Positions 1 to 8,680 of a stretch of DNA of 64,000 bases are shown here, piece by piece. Numbering within the stretch: the first letter of the stretch is position 1; the number at the start of each line of letters is the position of its first letter. Location of the stretch: assembly GCA_034211175.1 (NCBI GenBank), contig JAXHUH010000257.1, positions 1-64,000 of the forward strand, read 5' to 3'. The notes beneath the pieces are model-generated. The model worked only from the letters and a program-made list of their open reading frames with translations. It did no database searches and was not told the origin of the DNA. A program made the translations under genes and the position numbers. This DNA comes from JAXHUH01 sp034211175. GTDB lineage: Bacteria > Actinomycetota > Acidimicrobiia > Acidimicrobiales > CAIXPF01.

Positions 1-2
1 AA

Positions 3-116
3 CGCATCGGGTTCGGGTTCCGGTCCTTCCGCAACTACCGCATCCGAGTCCTGCTCTACGCAGGCCGACCCAACTGGACCCTCCTCGACCAGATCACCCC
101 CGCCGAAATCCGATGA
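3..116 (+). CDS. ISL3-family transposase, C-terminal end only
   Basis: The open frame entering from the left edge encodes about 37 residues ending in a TGA at 114-116. It contains FGFRSFRNYRIRVLLYAG followed by RPNW, which I recognise as the conserved C-terminal tail of ISL3-type DDE transposases. The rest of the gene, including the catalytic DDE residues, lies outside the window, so intactness cannot be judged. The stop is only 13 bases before the next ATG, so the right end of the insertion sequence must lie in or very near the start of the DUF222 gene. I could not identify a terminal inverted repeat from this side alone. Confidence 0.7.
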   Translation, partial: RIGFGFRSFRNYRIRVLLYAGRPNWTLLDQITPAEIR

Positions 117-129
117 GCCACTTATCCCC

Positions 130-1500
130 ATGAAGGTCGCGGAGTTGAGCCGGGTGCTCGAAGAGCTCGAGCTCGATGTGGACCCTGACTCGCTTCGTGA
201 TGCCGTTGCGTGTTTCGATCGGCTCTCGGCCTTGTTGGCGGATGTGGTCGGGGAGTTCGACAGGGCGAAGTTGTTCGAGCTCGACGGGTTCACGTCGACC
301 AACATGTTCCTGCGTCACGCCGGGCTCGGGGAGAGTGCCGCGGCTCGGTTGACGGCCACGGGGCGGCGGATGGTGGTCTGCCCGGCGACCGCGGAGGCGT
401 ACCGGTCGGGCGACCTTCGGTCCGGGCACGTCGATGCGATCGTGGCGAACACGCCGGAGCGGGTGCTCTCGCAGTACGCCGCCCAGGAAGACGAGTTCGT
501 TCCGACGATCGCTGCGTTGACCACCCGTGACGCATCGACCGTGATGCGGCGGTGGCGCGGCTATGCCGAAGACGCGCTCGACGCGAAGAACAACGAGACC
601 GACTCACGTCGAGAGCTCTCGTTCTCCATCACCGCCAACGGGCGTGGCGAGCTGCGGGGCAGTTTCGATCCCGCCACCGCGGAGCTGATCAAGACCGGGC
701 TCGAGCGGTTCGAGACCAAGAACAACCCGAACGAACCGGCCCGCACCGCCAAGCAGCGGCGCGCTGACGCGTTGCGTGACATCTTCACGTTCGCGATCGA
801 GAACGGCGACGATGCAACCGGGACCGCCGGACGTCACCGGCCCCACGTCACGATCATGGTCAATGCCGACAACCGCGACGCCTGGAACCTCAACGGCGAA
901 CCGCTCTCGGGGCCGATCGTCACCTCCTGGCTCTGCGACAGCCTGGTCAACCGGCTCGTCATGGGCGCCGACGGGGTACCGCTCGACTACGGGCGCTCCG
1001 AACGAACGGCGCCGCCATCACAGTGGAAGGCTGTCGCCACCCGCGACGGCGGCTGCCGCTTCCCCGGCTGCGACCGGCCACCGCGCTGGTGCCAGGCCCA
1101 CCACCTGCAGCACTGGACCCAGGGCGGGCGCACCGACATGGACAACCTCGCGTTGTTGTGCACCCACCACCATCACCTCAACTCCCAACTGTTCCGTTCG
1201 TCTGAGCCACCGGGCTCTCCCACTTGCAGGGCACGCACACGCCGCCTCACGAAACAGCAGGGATCCACGACGGTGGCTGGCACGCCAAGTTGCTGCCCGA
1301 CCTCACGCTCGAAGTCACCGGACCCGACGGACGGGTCCACTCGAGCCGACCCCGTGGCATCGAACCACCAAGACTCCTGTGACCGCCCGGCGGTCCACCC
1401 CGTTGCTCCCAACCGAGCCTCCGCCGGCCAGGCGACCCCGACCGGGTCGCCGCACCGGCGCGCCCTGAACGGGGACGGTCGCGTCGGTGCCTGGCAGTAG
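130..1500 (+). CDS. DUF222/HNH endonuclease-like protein with frame-disrupted C-terminus
   Basis: The first ~290 residues match the DUF222 region of the actinobacterial DUF222-HNH family. It is followed by an HNH/zinc module near residues 305-352 with CRFPGC, QAHHL, GGRT, a DN pair and CTHHHHL. Family members normally continue directly into a short GW-containing tail. Here that tail (GGWHAKLLPDLTLEVTGPDG) lies in another frame and ends at 1380-1382. The open frame instead runs through unrelated, low-quality residues to 1500. The break falls in about 80 bases after the HHHH codons. The HNH metal-binding core is intact, so activity may survive; the tail is lost. The cellular role of these proteins is unknown, although they are often multicopy and near mobile DNA. 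Confidence 0.75.
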   Translation: MKVAELSRVLEELELDVDPDSLRDAVACFDRLSALLADVVGEFDRAKLFELDGFTSTNMFLRHAGLGESAAARLTATGRRMVVCPATAEAYRSGDLRSGHVDAIVANTPERVLSQYAAQEDEFVPTIAALTTRDASTVMRRWRGYAEDALDAKNNETDSRRELSFSITANGRGELRGSFDPATAELIKTGLERFETKNNPNEPARTAKQRRADALRDIFTFAIENGDDATGTAGRHRPHVTIMVNADNRDAWNLNGEPLSGPIVTSWLCDSLVNRLVMGADGVPLDYGRSERTAPPSQWKAVATRDGGCRFPGCDRPPRWCQAHHLQHWTQGGRTDMDNLALLCTHHHHLNSQLFRSSEPPGSPTCRARTRRLTKQQGSTTVAGTPSCCPTSRSKSPDPTDGSTRADPVASNHQDSCDRPAVHPVAPNRASAGQATPTGSPHRRALNGDGRVGAWQ

Positions 1501-1894
1501 CGTGATCCGCGTGGGTGGGGAGCTGCCTCCGGCGGTCGTCGATGCGATCTGGTCGGAGCTCATCGGCCGCATCGCTGCGCTCGCTGCTCCCAACGCCGGG
1601 CCGTCGGTGCCGATCGTCCACAGCGGGAACCACCGGCACCTGTTCGACACCCTCCTCGCCGAGCACCTCGGTCGTTCCGGCGTGCGGCTGGTCACCCCGG
1701 ACGTCGCACAGCGGGAGCGGCCGGACGCCGTTCCCGTCGATGTGCGCGACGCCGTGGTCTCCGGGCGGACGTGCATCGGCGCCTCCGTTCATCGACGCCG
1801 GTGGCACGTGCTTGTTGCCGGAACGGGGAGGTCGGTGCGGGCCCGGGCGGTCGATCGGGCGCCGGAACGGGCTACCGCGCCGGCGGGCGAGTAG
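1487..1894 (+). CDS. Hypothetical protein (135 aa or 130 aa)
   Basis: I do not recognise a family. The frame has the G/C-rich third positions of its neighbours up to about residue 100 and a plausible soluble composition, including PSVPIVHSGNHRHLFDTLL and GVRLVTPD. The last 35 residues are arginine-rich and look less protein-like. A GTG at 1502 in the same frame is an alternative start and would reduce overlap with the damaged tail of the preceding DUF222 frame. If the native tail end at 1382 is used for that gene, there is no overlap. It could be a remnant; the reverse-strand frames here look weaker. Confidence 0.4.
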   Translation: MPGSSVIRVGGELPPAVVDAIWSELIGRIAALAAPNAGPSVPIVHSGNHRHLFDTLLAEHLGRSGVRLVTPDVAQRERPDAVPVDVRDAVVSGRTCIGASVHRRRWHVLVAGTGRSVRARAVDRAPERATAPAGE

Positions 1895-1948
1895 CGGCCG
1901 ACGAACGCACGTCCGAGGTGCTCGGCCAGGCGGCTACGGTCCGGCGGC

Positions 1949-2881
1949 ATGCCTGGAGAGACCGACCTCGACGTGATGTTGGCGGGGCTCTCGCCGGAGC
2001 TCGAACCGACCGAGTACGTCTACGCCACCGTGCCCATCGGGGTCGTGGTGCCGGTGGCCGAGTCGGCCGTCGTCCGCGTCGCCGAGGCCGAGGGGACCAC
2101 GCTCGTGTTGCCCGTTGCCGAGGCGATCGGGCTCGGGCTGCAGCACGAGTTCCCGTGCCAACGGATCACGCTGCGGGTCCACTCCGACCTCGCCGCCGTC
2201 GGGCTCACCGCCGCCATCTCCACGGCGCTCGCCGCCGAGGGGCTGCCGGCCAACGTCGTCGCCGGGTTCTGGCACGACCACGTCTTCGTCCCCGCCGACC
2301 GGGCTGCCGATGCCCACGCCGTCCTCCTCGACCTCACCGCACCGGCCACTCTCCGCACCGCCATCGCCTCCGACGAGGCCGACCTGTGGCGGATGTTGCG
2401 CCACGCCGCCTGGGCCGATGACGGCGAACAGCCGGAGACCGACCCCTACCTCCGCCGCTACGTCGAGGGCTGGGGTCGGCCCGGTGACGCCGGCATCGTC
2501 GCCATCGGCCCCTCCGGCCGGGTCATCGGCGCCGCCTTCGCCCGCGCCCTCGGCGCGCTCGACGGCGGCGACCAGAACGACGCCAACGACCGGGACCACG
2601 GCGGCGGCGACCACAGCCACGACACCGACGACGTCCCCGAGCTGGCCATCGGTACCATCCCGTCCCAGCGGGGCCGCGGCCTCGGCGGCCGGATGCTCGA
2701 GGCCCTTCTCACCGAGATGGCTGCCGCCGGCCACGCCACGCTCCGCCTCGACGTCCGCGACACCAACCCCGCCATCCGCCTCTACGAGCGCCTCGGCTTC
2801 GAACGCACCCGGACCCGCACCAACCGCGTCGGCACCACCTCCATCGTCATGGAGCGGGCGCTCCGACCCGGCGCCGGCTGA
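1949..2881 (+). CDS. ACT-domain / GNAT N-acetyltransferase fusion
   Basis: This 310-residue protein joins two domains. Residues ~1-130 resemble the DUF2241/ACT-type domain usually found as a stand-alone protein (TEYVYATVP near 25, then EFPCQRITLRVHSDLAAVGL and GFWHDHVFVP). Residues ~145-305 form a GNAT acetyltransferase, with the acyl-CoA loop RGRGLGGRML and the closing NPAIRLYERLGFERT. Between the GNAT strands lies an Asp/His-rich insertion (residues ~207-230, GGGDHSHDTDD) that could bind metal. ACT domains usually bind amino acids, so a ligand-gated acetyltransferase is a reasonable inference, but the substrate is unknown. It converges on the gene at 2884, with only two bases between the stops. 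Confidence 0.8.
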   Translation: MPGETDLDVMLAGLSPELEPTEYVYATVPIGVVVPVAESAVVRVAEAEGTTLVLPVAEAIGLGLQHEFPCQRITLRVHSDLAAVGLTAAISTALAAEGLPANVVAGFWHDHVFVPADRAADAHAVLLDLTAPATLRTAIASDEADLWRMLRHAAWADDGEQPETDPYLRRYVEGWGRPGDAGIVAIGPSGRVIGAAFARALGALDGGDQNDANDRDHGGGDHSHDTDDVPELAIGTIPSQRGRGLGGRMLEALLTEMAAAGHATLRLDVRDTNPAIRLYERLGFERTRTRTNRVGTTSIVMERALRPGAG

Positions 2882-2883
2882 GG

Positions 2884-5151
2884 TCAGGAGCGGGTGCGGG
2901 CCTTCTCCAGCGCCTGCCAGACGCGCTCCGGGGTGGCGGGGATGTCGAGGTGGTCGACGCCGTAGGGGGCGAGGGCGTCGACGATGGCGTTGATCGCCGA
3001 CGCCGGGGCGACCAGGGCGCCGTTCTCGCCGATGCCCCTCGCGCCGAGGCGATTCACGGGGGAGCGCACCGTCAGCACGTCGGTACTGATCGACGGGACG
3101 TCCGGCGCGCCGGCGAGGAGGTAGTCGGCGAAGTTCGCGGCCCGCGGGTTGCCGTCCTCGTCGTAGCCGGCCTCCTCGAAGAGCGCGGCGGCCAGGCCGG
3201 CGACGACGCCGCCGTGCTGCTGGCCCTCGACCAGGTCACGACGCAGGACCACGCCGCAGTCGTCGACCGCCAGGTGCGAACGCAGCCGCACCCCTCCGGT
3301 CTCCGTGTCGACCTCGACGACCGTGACGTGGGTGCCGTACGGGAACGTCGGTCCCTCCGCCGGGCCGACCATCGACTCGGTCAGGTCGTGGTCCAGCGCC
3401 GCCAGCTCACCCCAGCCGACCACCGACGCCGGCACGCCGGCGACGCCGAGCCCGGCCGGGCGGCCGTCACGGGCCTCCATCAGCACGATGTCGCCCGCGT
3501 CCGCCTCGAGCTGCGTGGCGGCCAGCGCCCGTGCCCGCTCGACGAGTCGCTCGGTCACCTCGACCAGGTGGCTGCCCAGCACCTGGATCGTGCGCGACCC
3601 GCCGGTCGTGTTCGCCTCCGGGCCGACGTCGGTGTCGGCGTCGACCCACTCGACCGAACCGGCGCCGACGCCGAGCCGGGCCGCCACCAGCGGCGCCAAC
3701 GTCGAGCGGTGACCCTGCCCGTGGGCCGCGGAGCCACACCGGACCGCGACCGCACCGGACGGGTCGATCCCGACCGACGCCAGCTCCACATCGTCGCCCC
3801 GGGCGGTGAGCTGGAGGTACGACGCCACCCCGATGCCGAGCTCCACCCGGTCGCCCCGGGCCCGGCGCGCCGCCTGCTCCTCCCGCAACGCCTCCACGTC
3901 GGCCCGCTCGATGGCGTGCTCGAGCGCGGCGACGTGGTCGCCCCGGTCGTCGATCCGCAGACCGGCTGCCGTCCGGCGGGGCAGGTCGCCGGGCTCCAAC
4001 AGGTTGCGGTGGCGCAGCTCGATCGGGTCGATGTCGCACCGGCGCGCCGCCATGTCGACCGCCCGCTCCAGCGCCAGGACCAGCTCGGGCTGGCCGGCGC
4101 CGCGATAGGCGCCGATCGGCGTCGTGTTCGTCACCACCGCCCGGACCGAGTGCTCGGCCACCTCGAAGCGGTACGGGCCGCCGACCAGCTCACGCCGGGC
4201 CACCCCGAGCGACGCGGCCATGTCGGGATACGCCCCGGTGTCGACCAGCACGTCGACGACGATGCCGGTGAAGCGGTGCCCGGGCCCGAGGCCGAGGGCG
4301 ACATCGACGACCTGGCCCCGCCCCTGCGGCATCGACACCAGGTTCTCGTAGCGGGTCTCCTGCCAGCGGACCGTCCGGCCCAGGGCCCGGGCCGCGGCGG
4401 CGACCACCACCGTCTCGTAGGGCGCGTCGCCCCGGCCGCCGAAGCCCCCGCCGACCGCCGGGGAGCGCACCCGGATCGACTCGGCCTCGACGCCGAGCCC
4501 CGATGCCAGGCCCGTCCGGAACCCGTGTACGCCCTGGGAGGTCGCCCACACGTCGAGACGGTCGCCGTCCCAGTGGGCGACGATCCCGCTGCACTCCATC
4601 GGCGCCGACGCCAGCCGGGGGCTCCGGCTGCGGCACCGCACGACCATCGACGCCGGCCCCAGCACGTCGATGGCGCTCGCCCCGGCCACCCTGGTCACCA
4701 GGTTGGTGCCCGCCTCCGGGAACAGCAGCGGCGCGTCGTCGGCGAGCGCGGCGAACGGGTCGACCACGGCCGGCAGGGGGTCGAGGTCGAGCTCGACCAG
4801 CTCGGCGGCGTCGACGGCCCGGGCGAGGGTGTCGGCCACGACGACCGCGATCGGCTCACCCACCATCCGCACCCGGCCGACGGCGAGCGGCGGACGGGCG
4901 AACGCCTCGGGCACGTAGGCGTAGCGGCGGGTTGCCGGTAGTGCCAGGTCGTCGGCGACGAGCACGGCCCGGACCCCGGGCGACCGGCGGGCCTCGGCGA
5001 CGTCGGCCGACACGATCGTGGCGTGGGCCATCGGGCTGCGCACGAAGACCGCCCACAGCGGCTCGTCGGCGGGGAGGTCGGCGGTGAAGCGGGCGGTCCC
5101 GTCGAGCAGCGGACGGTCCTCGACCGCGAGCCGGGTACCGCGACCGTTCAT
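2884..5151 (-). CDS. Xanthine dehydrogenase/aldehyde oxidase family molybdopterin-binding subunit
   Basis: This 755-residue protein corresponds to the large molybdenum subunit of the xanthine/CO/aldehyde dehydrogenase family (CoxL-like, usually about 750-800 residues). The N-terminal DRPLLDGTARFTADLP, the VGGGFGGR cofactor loop, GAYRGAGQPELVLALERAVD and, near the C-terminus, RGIGENG with the expected active-site Glu are all present. The ATG overlaps the MFS stop (ATGA at 5148-5151), which fixes the start and implies translational coupling. Family enzymes need a FAD subunit and a 2Fe-2S subunit, and neither is encoded nearby. The substrate cannot be read from the sequence; an N-heterocycle or aldehyde is typical. 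Confidence 0.85.
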   Translation of the reverse strand: MNGRGTRLAVEDRPLLDGTARFTADLPADEPLWAVFVRSPMAHATIVSADVAEARRSPGVRAVLVADDLALPATRRYAYVPEAFARPPLAVGRVRMVGEPIAVVVADTLARAVDAAELVELDLDPLPAVVDPFAALADDAPLLFPEAGTNLVTRVAGASAIDVLGPASMVVRCRSRSPRLASAPMECSGIVAHWDGDRLDVWATSQGVHGFRTGLASGLGVEAESIRVRSPAVGGGFGGRGDAPYETVVVAAAARALGRTVRWQETRYENLVSMPQGRGQVVDVALGLGPGHRFTGIVVDVLVDTGAYPDMAASLGVARRELVGGPYRFEVAEHSVRAVVTNTTPIGAYRGAGQPELVLALERAVDMAARRCDIDPIELRHRNLLEPGDLPRRTAAGLRIDDRGDHVAALEHAIERADVEALREEQAARRARGDRVELGIGVASYLQLTARGDDVELASVGIDPSGAVAVRCGSAAHGQGHRSTLAPLVAARLGVGAGSVEWVDADTDVGPEANTTGGSRTIQVLGSHLVEVTERLVERARALAATQLEADAGDIVLMEARDGRPAGLGVAGVPASVVGWGELAALDHDLTESMVGPAEGPTFPYGTHVTVVEVDTETGGVRLRSHLAVDDCGVVLRRDLVEGQQHGGVVAGLAAALFEEAGYDEDGNPRAANFADYLLAGAPDVPSISTDVLTVRSPVNRLGARGIGENGALVAPASAINAIVDALAPYGVDHLDIPATPERVWQALEKARTRS

Positions 5152-6851
5152 GTCGGAGCCGTCGTCGGGCCCGCCGCCCCCTCGTCCGCGCCGGACCGGC
5201 CGCTCGACGTGCCTTGTTCCGGCGCGCCCGGTGCACCGTTGCCGGCTGCGTCGCCCGCGGCATCGGCGCCATCCAGGGCCGTCGCCGGCGCGCCGGGCGC
5301 GGTCGTCGGGGTCACCGTGTCGGGTTCGGTGTCGGTCACGAGTCTCCGGTCGCGCAAGGGGAGCTCCCTGATGAACCAGGTGGCCAAGAACGCGAGGACG
5401 ACGCAGGGTAGCCCGGCCAGGAAGATGTCGCCGACCGCGTCGGCCAGCGCGTTCTGGACACCGGTACGCAGTGGCTCGTCGAGCGCCAGGATCTGCTCCG
5501 GGCCGTTCGCCACCGACGACGCGTCGAGGCTCCCGGCGTCCGCGCCGGCGATGCCGTCGTCGGCGAGCCGGTCGAGGCCGGCCTGGAGCCGGGTCGCCAG
5601 CAGCGCACCGGCGCCGGCGACGGCGAACGACCCGCCGAGCGACTGGGCGAAGCGGATCGCGGAGGTCGCGACACCGAGGTCGGCGAACTGGACGGAGTTC
5701 TGGGTGGCCAGGTTCAGCATCGGGAACACCATCCCGAGGCCGACACCGATGACGAACATCGTGACCCCGACGATCAGGCCCGATGTCGACATCGAGATCG
5801 TGGTCATCGCCGTGATCCCGACGGCGGCGACGCCGCTGCCCAAGACGAGCCACCGCTTGTAGCGCCCGGTCCTCGTGGTCGAGCGGCCGGCGAAGGTCGA
5901 CGAGATCGCCACGCCTGCCATCACCGGTGCCAGCAGCAGGCCGGAGCTCGTCGCCGACACGCCCTTCACCGCCTGGAGGAACAGCGGCAGGAAGAACGTG
6001 GCGAGGAACATCGACGAGCTGATCAGGAAGCTCACCGCTGCGCACACCGTGAAGATCCGGTTCGAGAACAGGTGGAGCGGCAGCATCGGCTCCGGCGCCC
6101 GGCGCTCCCACACCACGAACACCGCGGCCAGCGCCAGGCCGAGCGCGCCCAGCCCGAGGCTCGTCGGTGACGCCCAGCCCCGCTCGGGGCCCGACCACGA
6201 CGTCACGACGAGCAGCGCGGTCACCGAGGCGACGAGGAGCGTCGCGCCGAGGTAGTCGATGCGGTGGTCGCGCACGGGCAGGTCGAGCCGCAGGTTGCGG
6301 GACACGACCACGAAGGCGACCGCACCGATCGGCAGGTTCACGAGGAAGATCCAGCGCCAGTCGATGGCGTCGACCAGGAACCCGCCGATCACCGGCCCGG
6401 CGACCCCGGCGAACGCGAACGTGCCGCTGAAGTAGCCCATGTACTTGCCCCGCTGGCGGGGCGTGAGGACGTCGCCGAGGATCGTGAACGAGATCGCCAT
6501 CAGGCCGCCGCCGCCGATGCCCTGCACGCCGCGGGCCAGGACGAGCTGGAGCATCGACTGGGCCAGCCCGCACAGCAGCGAGCCGACGAGGAACGAGCCG
6601 AGCGCGATCTGGAAGAGCAGGCGGCGGCCGTAGAGGTCGCTGATCTTGCCGAACAGCGGCGTCGACGCCGTCGCGGTCAGCAGGTACGCGGTGACGACCC
6701 AGGAGAGCTGCTCGATGCCGCCGAGGTCCTCGAGGATGCGGGGGAGCGCGGTGGCGACGATGGTCTGGTCCATCGCGGCGAGGAACATGCCGGCGAGCAT
6801 CCCGCTGAGGATCCGCATGATCTCGCGGTGCGTGAACGACTGCTCGGCCAT
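5148..6851 (-). CDS. MFS drug:H+ antiporter, DHA2 (EmrB/QacA) type
   Basis: This 567-residue membrane protein has the pattern of 14-helix DHA2 exporters. The first helix carries MFLAAMDQTIVATALPRI, followed by the motif A loop GKISDLYGRR and the antiporter motif C region GPVIGGFLVD. Helices continue to about residue 500 (GLPCVVLAFLATWFI), after which there is a ~60-residue hydrophilic, low-complexity tail. The ATG at 6851 is preceded by a strong GGGGGGAG ribosome site. Its stop overlaps the start of the molybdenum-enzyme subunit, so export and oxidation of a common compound is a plausible inference. No regulator is adjacent. Confidence 0.9.
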   Translation of the reverse strand: MAEQSFTHREIMRILSGMLAGMFLAAMDQTIVATALPRILEDLGGIEQLSWVVTAYLLTATASTPLFGKISDLYGRRLLFQIALGSFLVGSLLCGLAQSMLQLVLARGVQGIGGGGLMAISFTILGDVLTPRQRGKYMGYFSGTFAFAGVAGPVIGGFLVDAIDWRWIFLVNLPIGAVAFVVVSRNLRLDLPVRDHRIDYLGATLLVASVTALLVVTSWSGPERGWASPTSLGLGALGLALAAVFVVWERRAPEPMLPLHLFSNRIFTVCAAVSFLISSSMFLATFFLPLFLQAVKGVSATSSGLLLAPVMAGVAISSTFAGRSTTRTGRYKRWLVLGSGVAAVGITAMTTISMSTSGLIVGVTMFVIGVGLGMVFPMLNLATQNSVQFADLGVATSAIRFAQSLGGSFAVAGAGALLATRLQAGLDRLADDGIAGADAGSLDASSVANGPEQILALDEPLRTGVQNALADAVGDIFLAGLPCVVLAFLATWFIRELPLRDRRLVTDTEPDTVTPTTAPGAPATALDGADAAGDAAGNGAPGAPEQGTSSGRSGADEGAAGPTTAPT

Positions 6852-6977
6852 GGCTCCCCCCGGAACGATCCCGGCGGCGAAGCTAGTCGGACCTCACGCC
6901 GCCACCCCAGTGCGCCCCCGACGCCCGCGAGCTCCCGTCCCGCCCGTCGACCCGCCTGCCCGGAGGTCGACGCGCCG

Positions 6978-7490
6978 TCATCGGAGGCCGACGTGGCGGG
7001 TGTGGCTGAACCCGCCCTTGGCGAACGCGAGGATCTTGGCGGCACGGACGGCGAACACCAGGGCGGGACCTCCGGGCGCGGGATGGGCGAACCCGGTGTC
7101 GGTCACGTCGAAGCGCCACCGGCCGTCCCACCTCTCCGTCCACGCCGCGGCCAGCCGCTCGAGCGTCGCCCGGTCGGTGACGGGCTCGGCCGTGCCCTCG
7201 ACGACGACGTCGAGGCCCCGCTCCCACTCGTTGCAGCCGGTGGTGAGCACGACCGCCCGGTTCTGCTCCAGGTTCCGCGCCTTCTGCTCGTCGGGGCCGG
7301 TGCAGAAGTGGAGCGTCTCGTCGACCCACACCGTGACGAGCGGCGTGACGTGTGGTCGCCCGTCGGCGCGCACGGTCGTGATCCACGCCAGCTGGGCGTG
7401 TTCGAGCGCCTCGCGGGTCGTGGCCCAGGGTGTCGGTTCGGCTCCTGGGTCGCTGAAGCGGTCGTCCAGGCGGGTCAGCAGTTCGGTCAT
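6978..7490 (-). CDS. Pyridoxamine 5'-phosphate oxidase-like (PPOX) flavin/F420-type protein
   Basis: The 170-residue product has the split beta-barrel signature of the PPOX superfamily: AWITTVRADGRPHVTPLVTVW near residues 35-57, then LHFCTGPDEQKARNLEQN and a closing AKILAFAKG segment. Such proteins bind FMN or F420 and reduce or oxidise small substrates, but which cofactor applies is not resolved here. I chose the ATG at 7490 because GGAGG lies five bases upstream. An in-frame GTG two codons earlier sits against that Shine-Dalgarno and is less likely. It is transcribed in the same direction as the MFS pair but separated by about 125 bases. Confidence 0.8.
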   Translation of the reverse strand: MTELLTRLDDRFSDPGAEPTPWATTREALEHAQLAWITTVRADGRPHVTPLVTVWVDETLHFCTGPDEQKARNLEQNRAVVLTTGCNEWERGLDVVVEGTAEPVTDRATLERLAAAWTERWDGRWRFDVTDTGFAHPAPGGPALVFAVRAAKILAFAKGGFSHTRHVGLR

Positions 7491-7594
7491 GAGCACCTCC
7501 GTGGGTGCTCAGACGATCGTGGACGACCGAACTCACCGCTCGCCGGCGTGGAGACCCGCGGCCGGCGTGGAGACCCGCGGCCGGCGTGGCCGGC

Positions 7595-8680
7595 TCAGCT
7601 CTGGTCGTTGCCGCTCGGGAGGCGGAGCCAGGAGTCCGAGCGGGCCTCCACCGGGGGCAGCAGGCGCTCGAAGTCGCGGCGAGCGAACGAGTACGGCTCG
7701 GTGCCGGCGGCCTGCTCGGCGAGGCGGCTGATCTCGCTGGCGTCGGGCACCCGCATCGGCACCGACAGCACCTTCCGCATGTCGAACGCCGACGTCGTGG
7801 CCGACGCGCCGATGCCGACGACGGGGATCAGGCCCTTGAGGAGGCGGCGGCGCATCCGGTGGGTGGCCTGGTTGGCCAGCCAGCGCAGCAGCGCCTCGAT
7901 CGACTGGCGGCTGGCGTCGACGCGCTCGACCCGGTCGCGGCCCAGCGCCTCGGCGAGGTCGTGGGCGAGGACCTCCGGGCCGGGGAGGCGTCCCGCCCGT
8001 CGGTACTGGCCGACCCGGGCGGACGCGGCGAGATAGGTCTCGAACAGCTCCCCGACGACGGCGGCGGTCACCGACGCGGCGGCTGCGGTGCCGGCGGAGC
8101 CGAACGCCACGATCTCGGTGACGCCGGCGCTCAACCCGGAGGCGCCGGCGGCGACGCCGACGTGGCGCACCGACGACCCCGGCATCGGGGCGTGGGCACC
8201 GACGACGATCATCAGCCGGTTGGCCTCGTCGATGCGGGCGTTGAGCCGGTCGAGGACGCGCAGGATCAGCGTGCGGTCGAACAGGGCGCGCCGCCCGGAG
8301 CCCCGCATCTCGTCGTAGACGTCGGCGACGAGGCCGTTCCAGATCGCCCGCATCACGTCGCGGGCCTCGGACGGCAGGCCGGGCGCGCTGCGCAGGGACG
8401 CCGGCGCCGCGGTGTCGAAGTCGAGGCGCTCGCGGACCTCGGACGGGAGGTCGTCGAGGCGCAGGGGCGCGGGTGAGGACTCGGGCCGGCGGGTCGCGAT
8501 CTCCGTCGCCGGACGATCGTTCTGGCCGGGAGCCCCGTTGCGCACGGGCTCGTCGGATGCAGGCTCGGAGGTCACCGGTGGCCCATTCTGCCCGCCAGCG
8601 GCGCCTCGTGGAAGCAGGGTTGCGCGCCGGACCAGGTCAGCGGCCCGATCGCGGTTCCTGCGGGATCGGCTCCCGGTCAC
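7595..8680 (-). CDS. Uncharacterised protein with EcsC-like C-terminal segment
   Basis: This 361-residue protein has a disordered, Arg/Pro-rich first ~75 residues, then a mainly helical body. Two stretches stand out: a small-residue-rich helix pair at ~180-230 (GVTEIVAFGSAGTAAAAS) and RRRLLKGLIPVVGIGASATTS near 285, which loosely resembles EcsC-family membrane-associated proteins. The family link is weak. The GTG start at 8680 overlaps the stop of the upstream small gene (GTGA), so the two are probably co-translated. I cannot assign a function. A short direct repeat of GCCGGCGTGGAGACCCGCG lies just beyond its stop, around 7545-7590. Confidence 0.65.
   Translation of the reverse strand: MTGSRSRRNRDRAADLVRRATLLPRGAAGGQNGPPVTSEPASDEPVRNGAPGQNDRPATEIATRRPESSPAPLRLDDLPSEVRERLDFDTAAPASLRSAPGLPSEARDVMRAIWNGLVADVYDEMRGSGRRALFDRTLILRVLDRLNARIDEANRLMIVVGAHAPMPGSSVRHVGVAAGASGLSAGVTEIVAFGSAGTAAAASVTAAVVGELFETYLAASARVGQYRRAGRLPGPEVLAHDLAEALGRDRVERVDASRQSIEALLRWLANQATHRMRRRLLKGLIPVVGIGASATTSAFDMRKVLSVPMRVPDASEISRLAEQAAGTEPYSFARRDFERLLPPVEARSDSWLRLPSGNDQS

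Noticed and set aside
2884..6573. A single 1229-codon open frame on the minus strand covering the oxidase subunit and most of the MFS gene
   Set aside because: Only the part from 5151 downward has family homology. The rest is a shadow of the MFS gene in another frame, Arg/Gly-rich and without motifs. The ATGA overlap gives the natural boundary.
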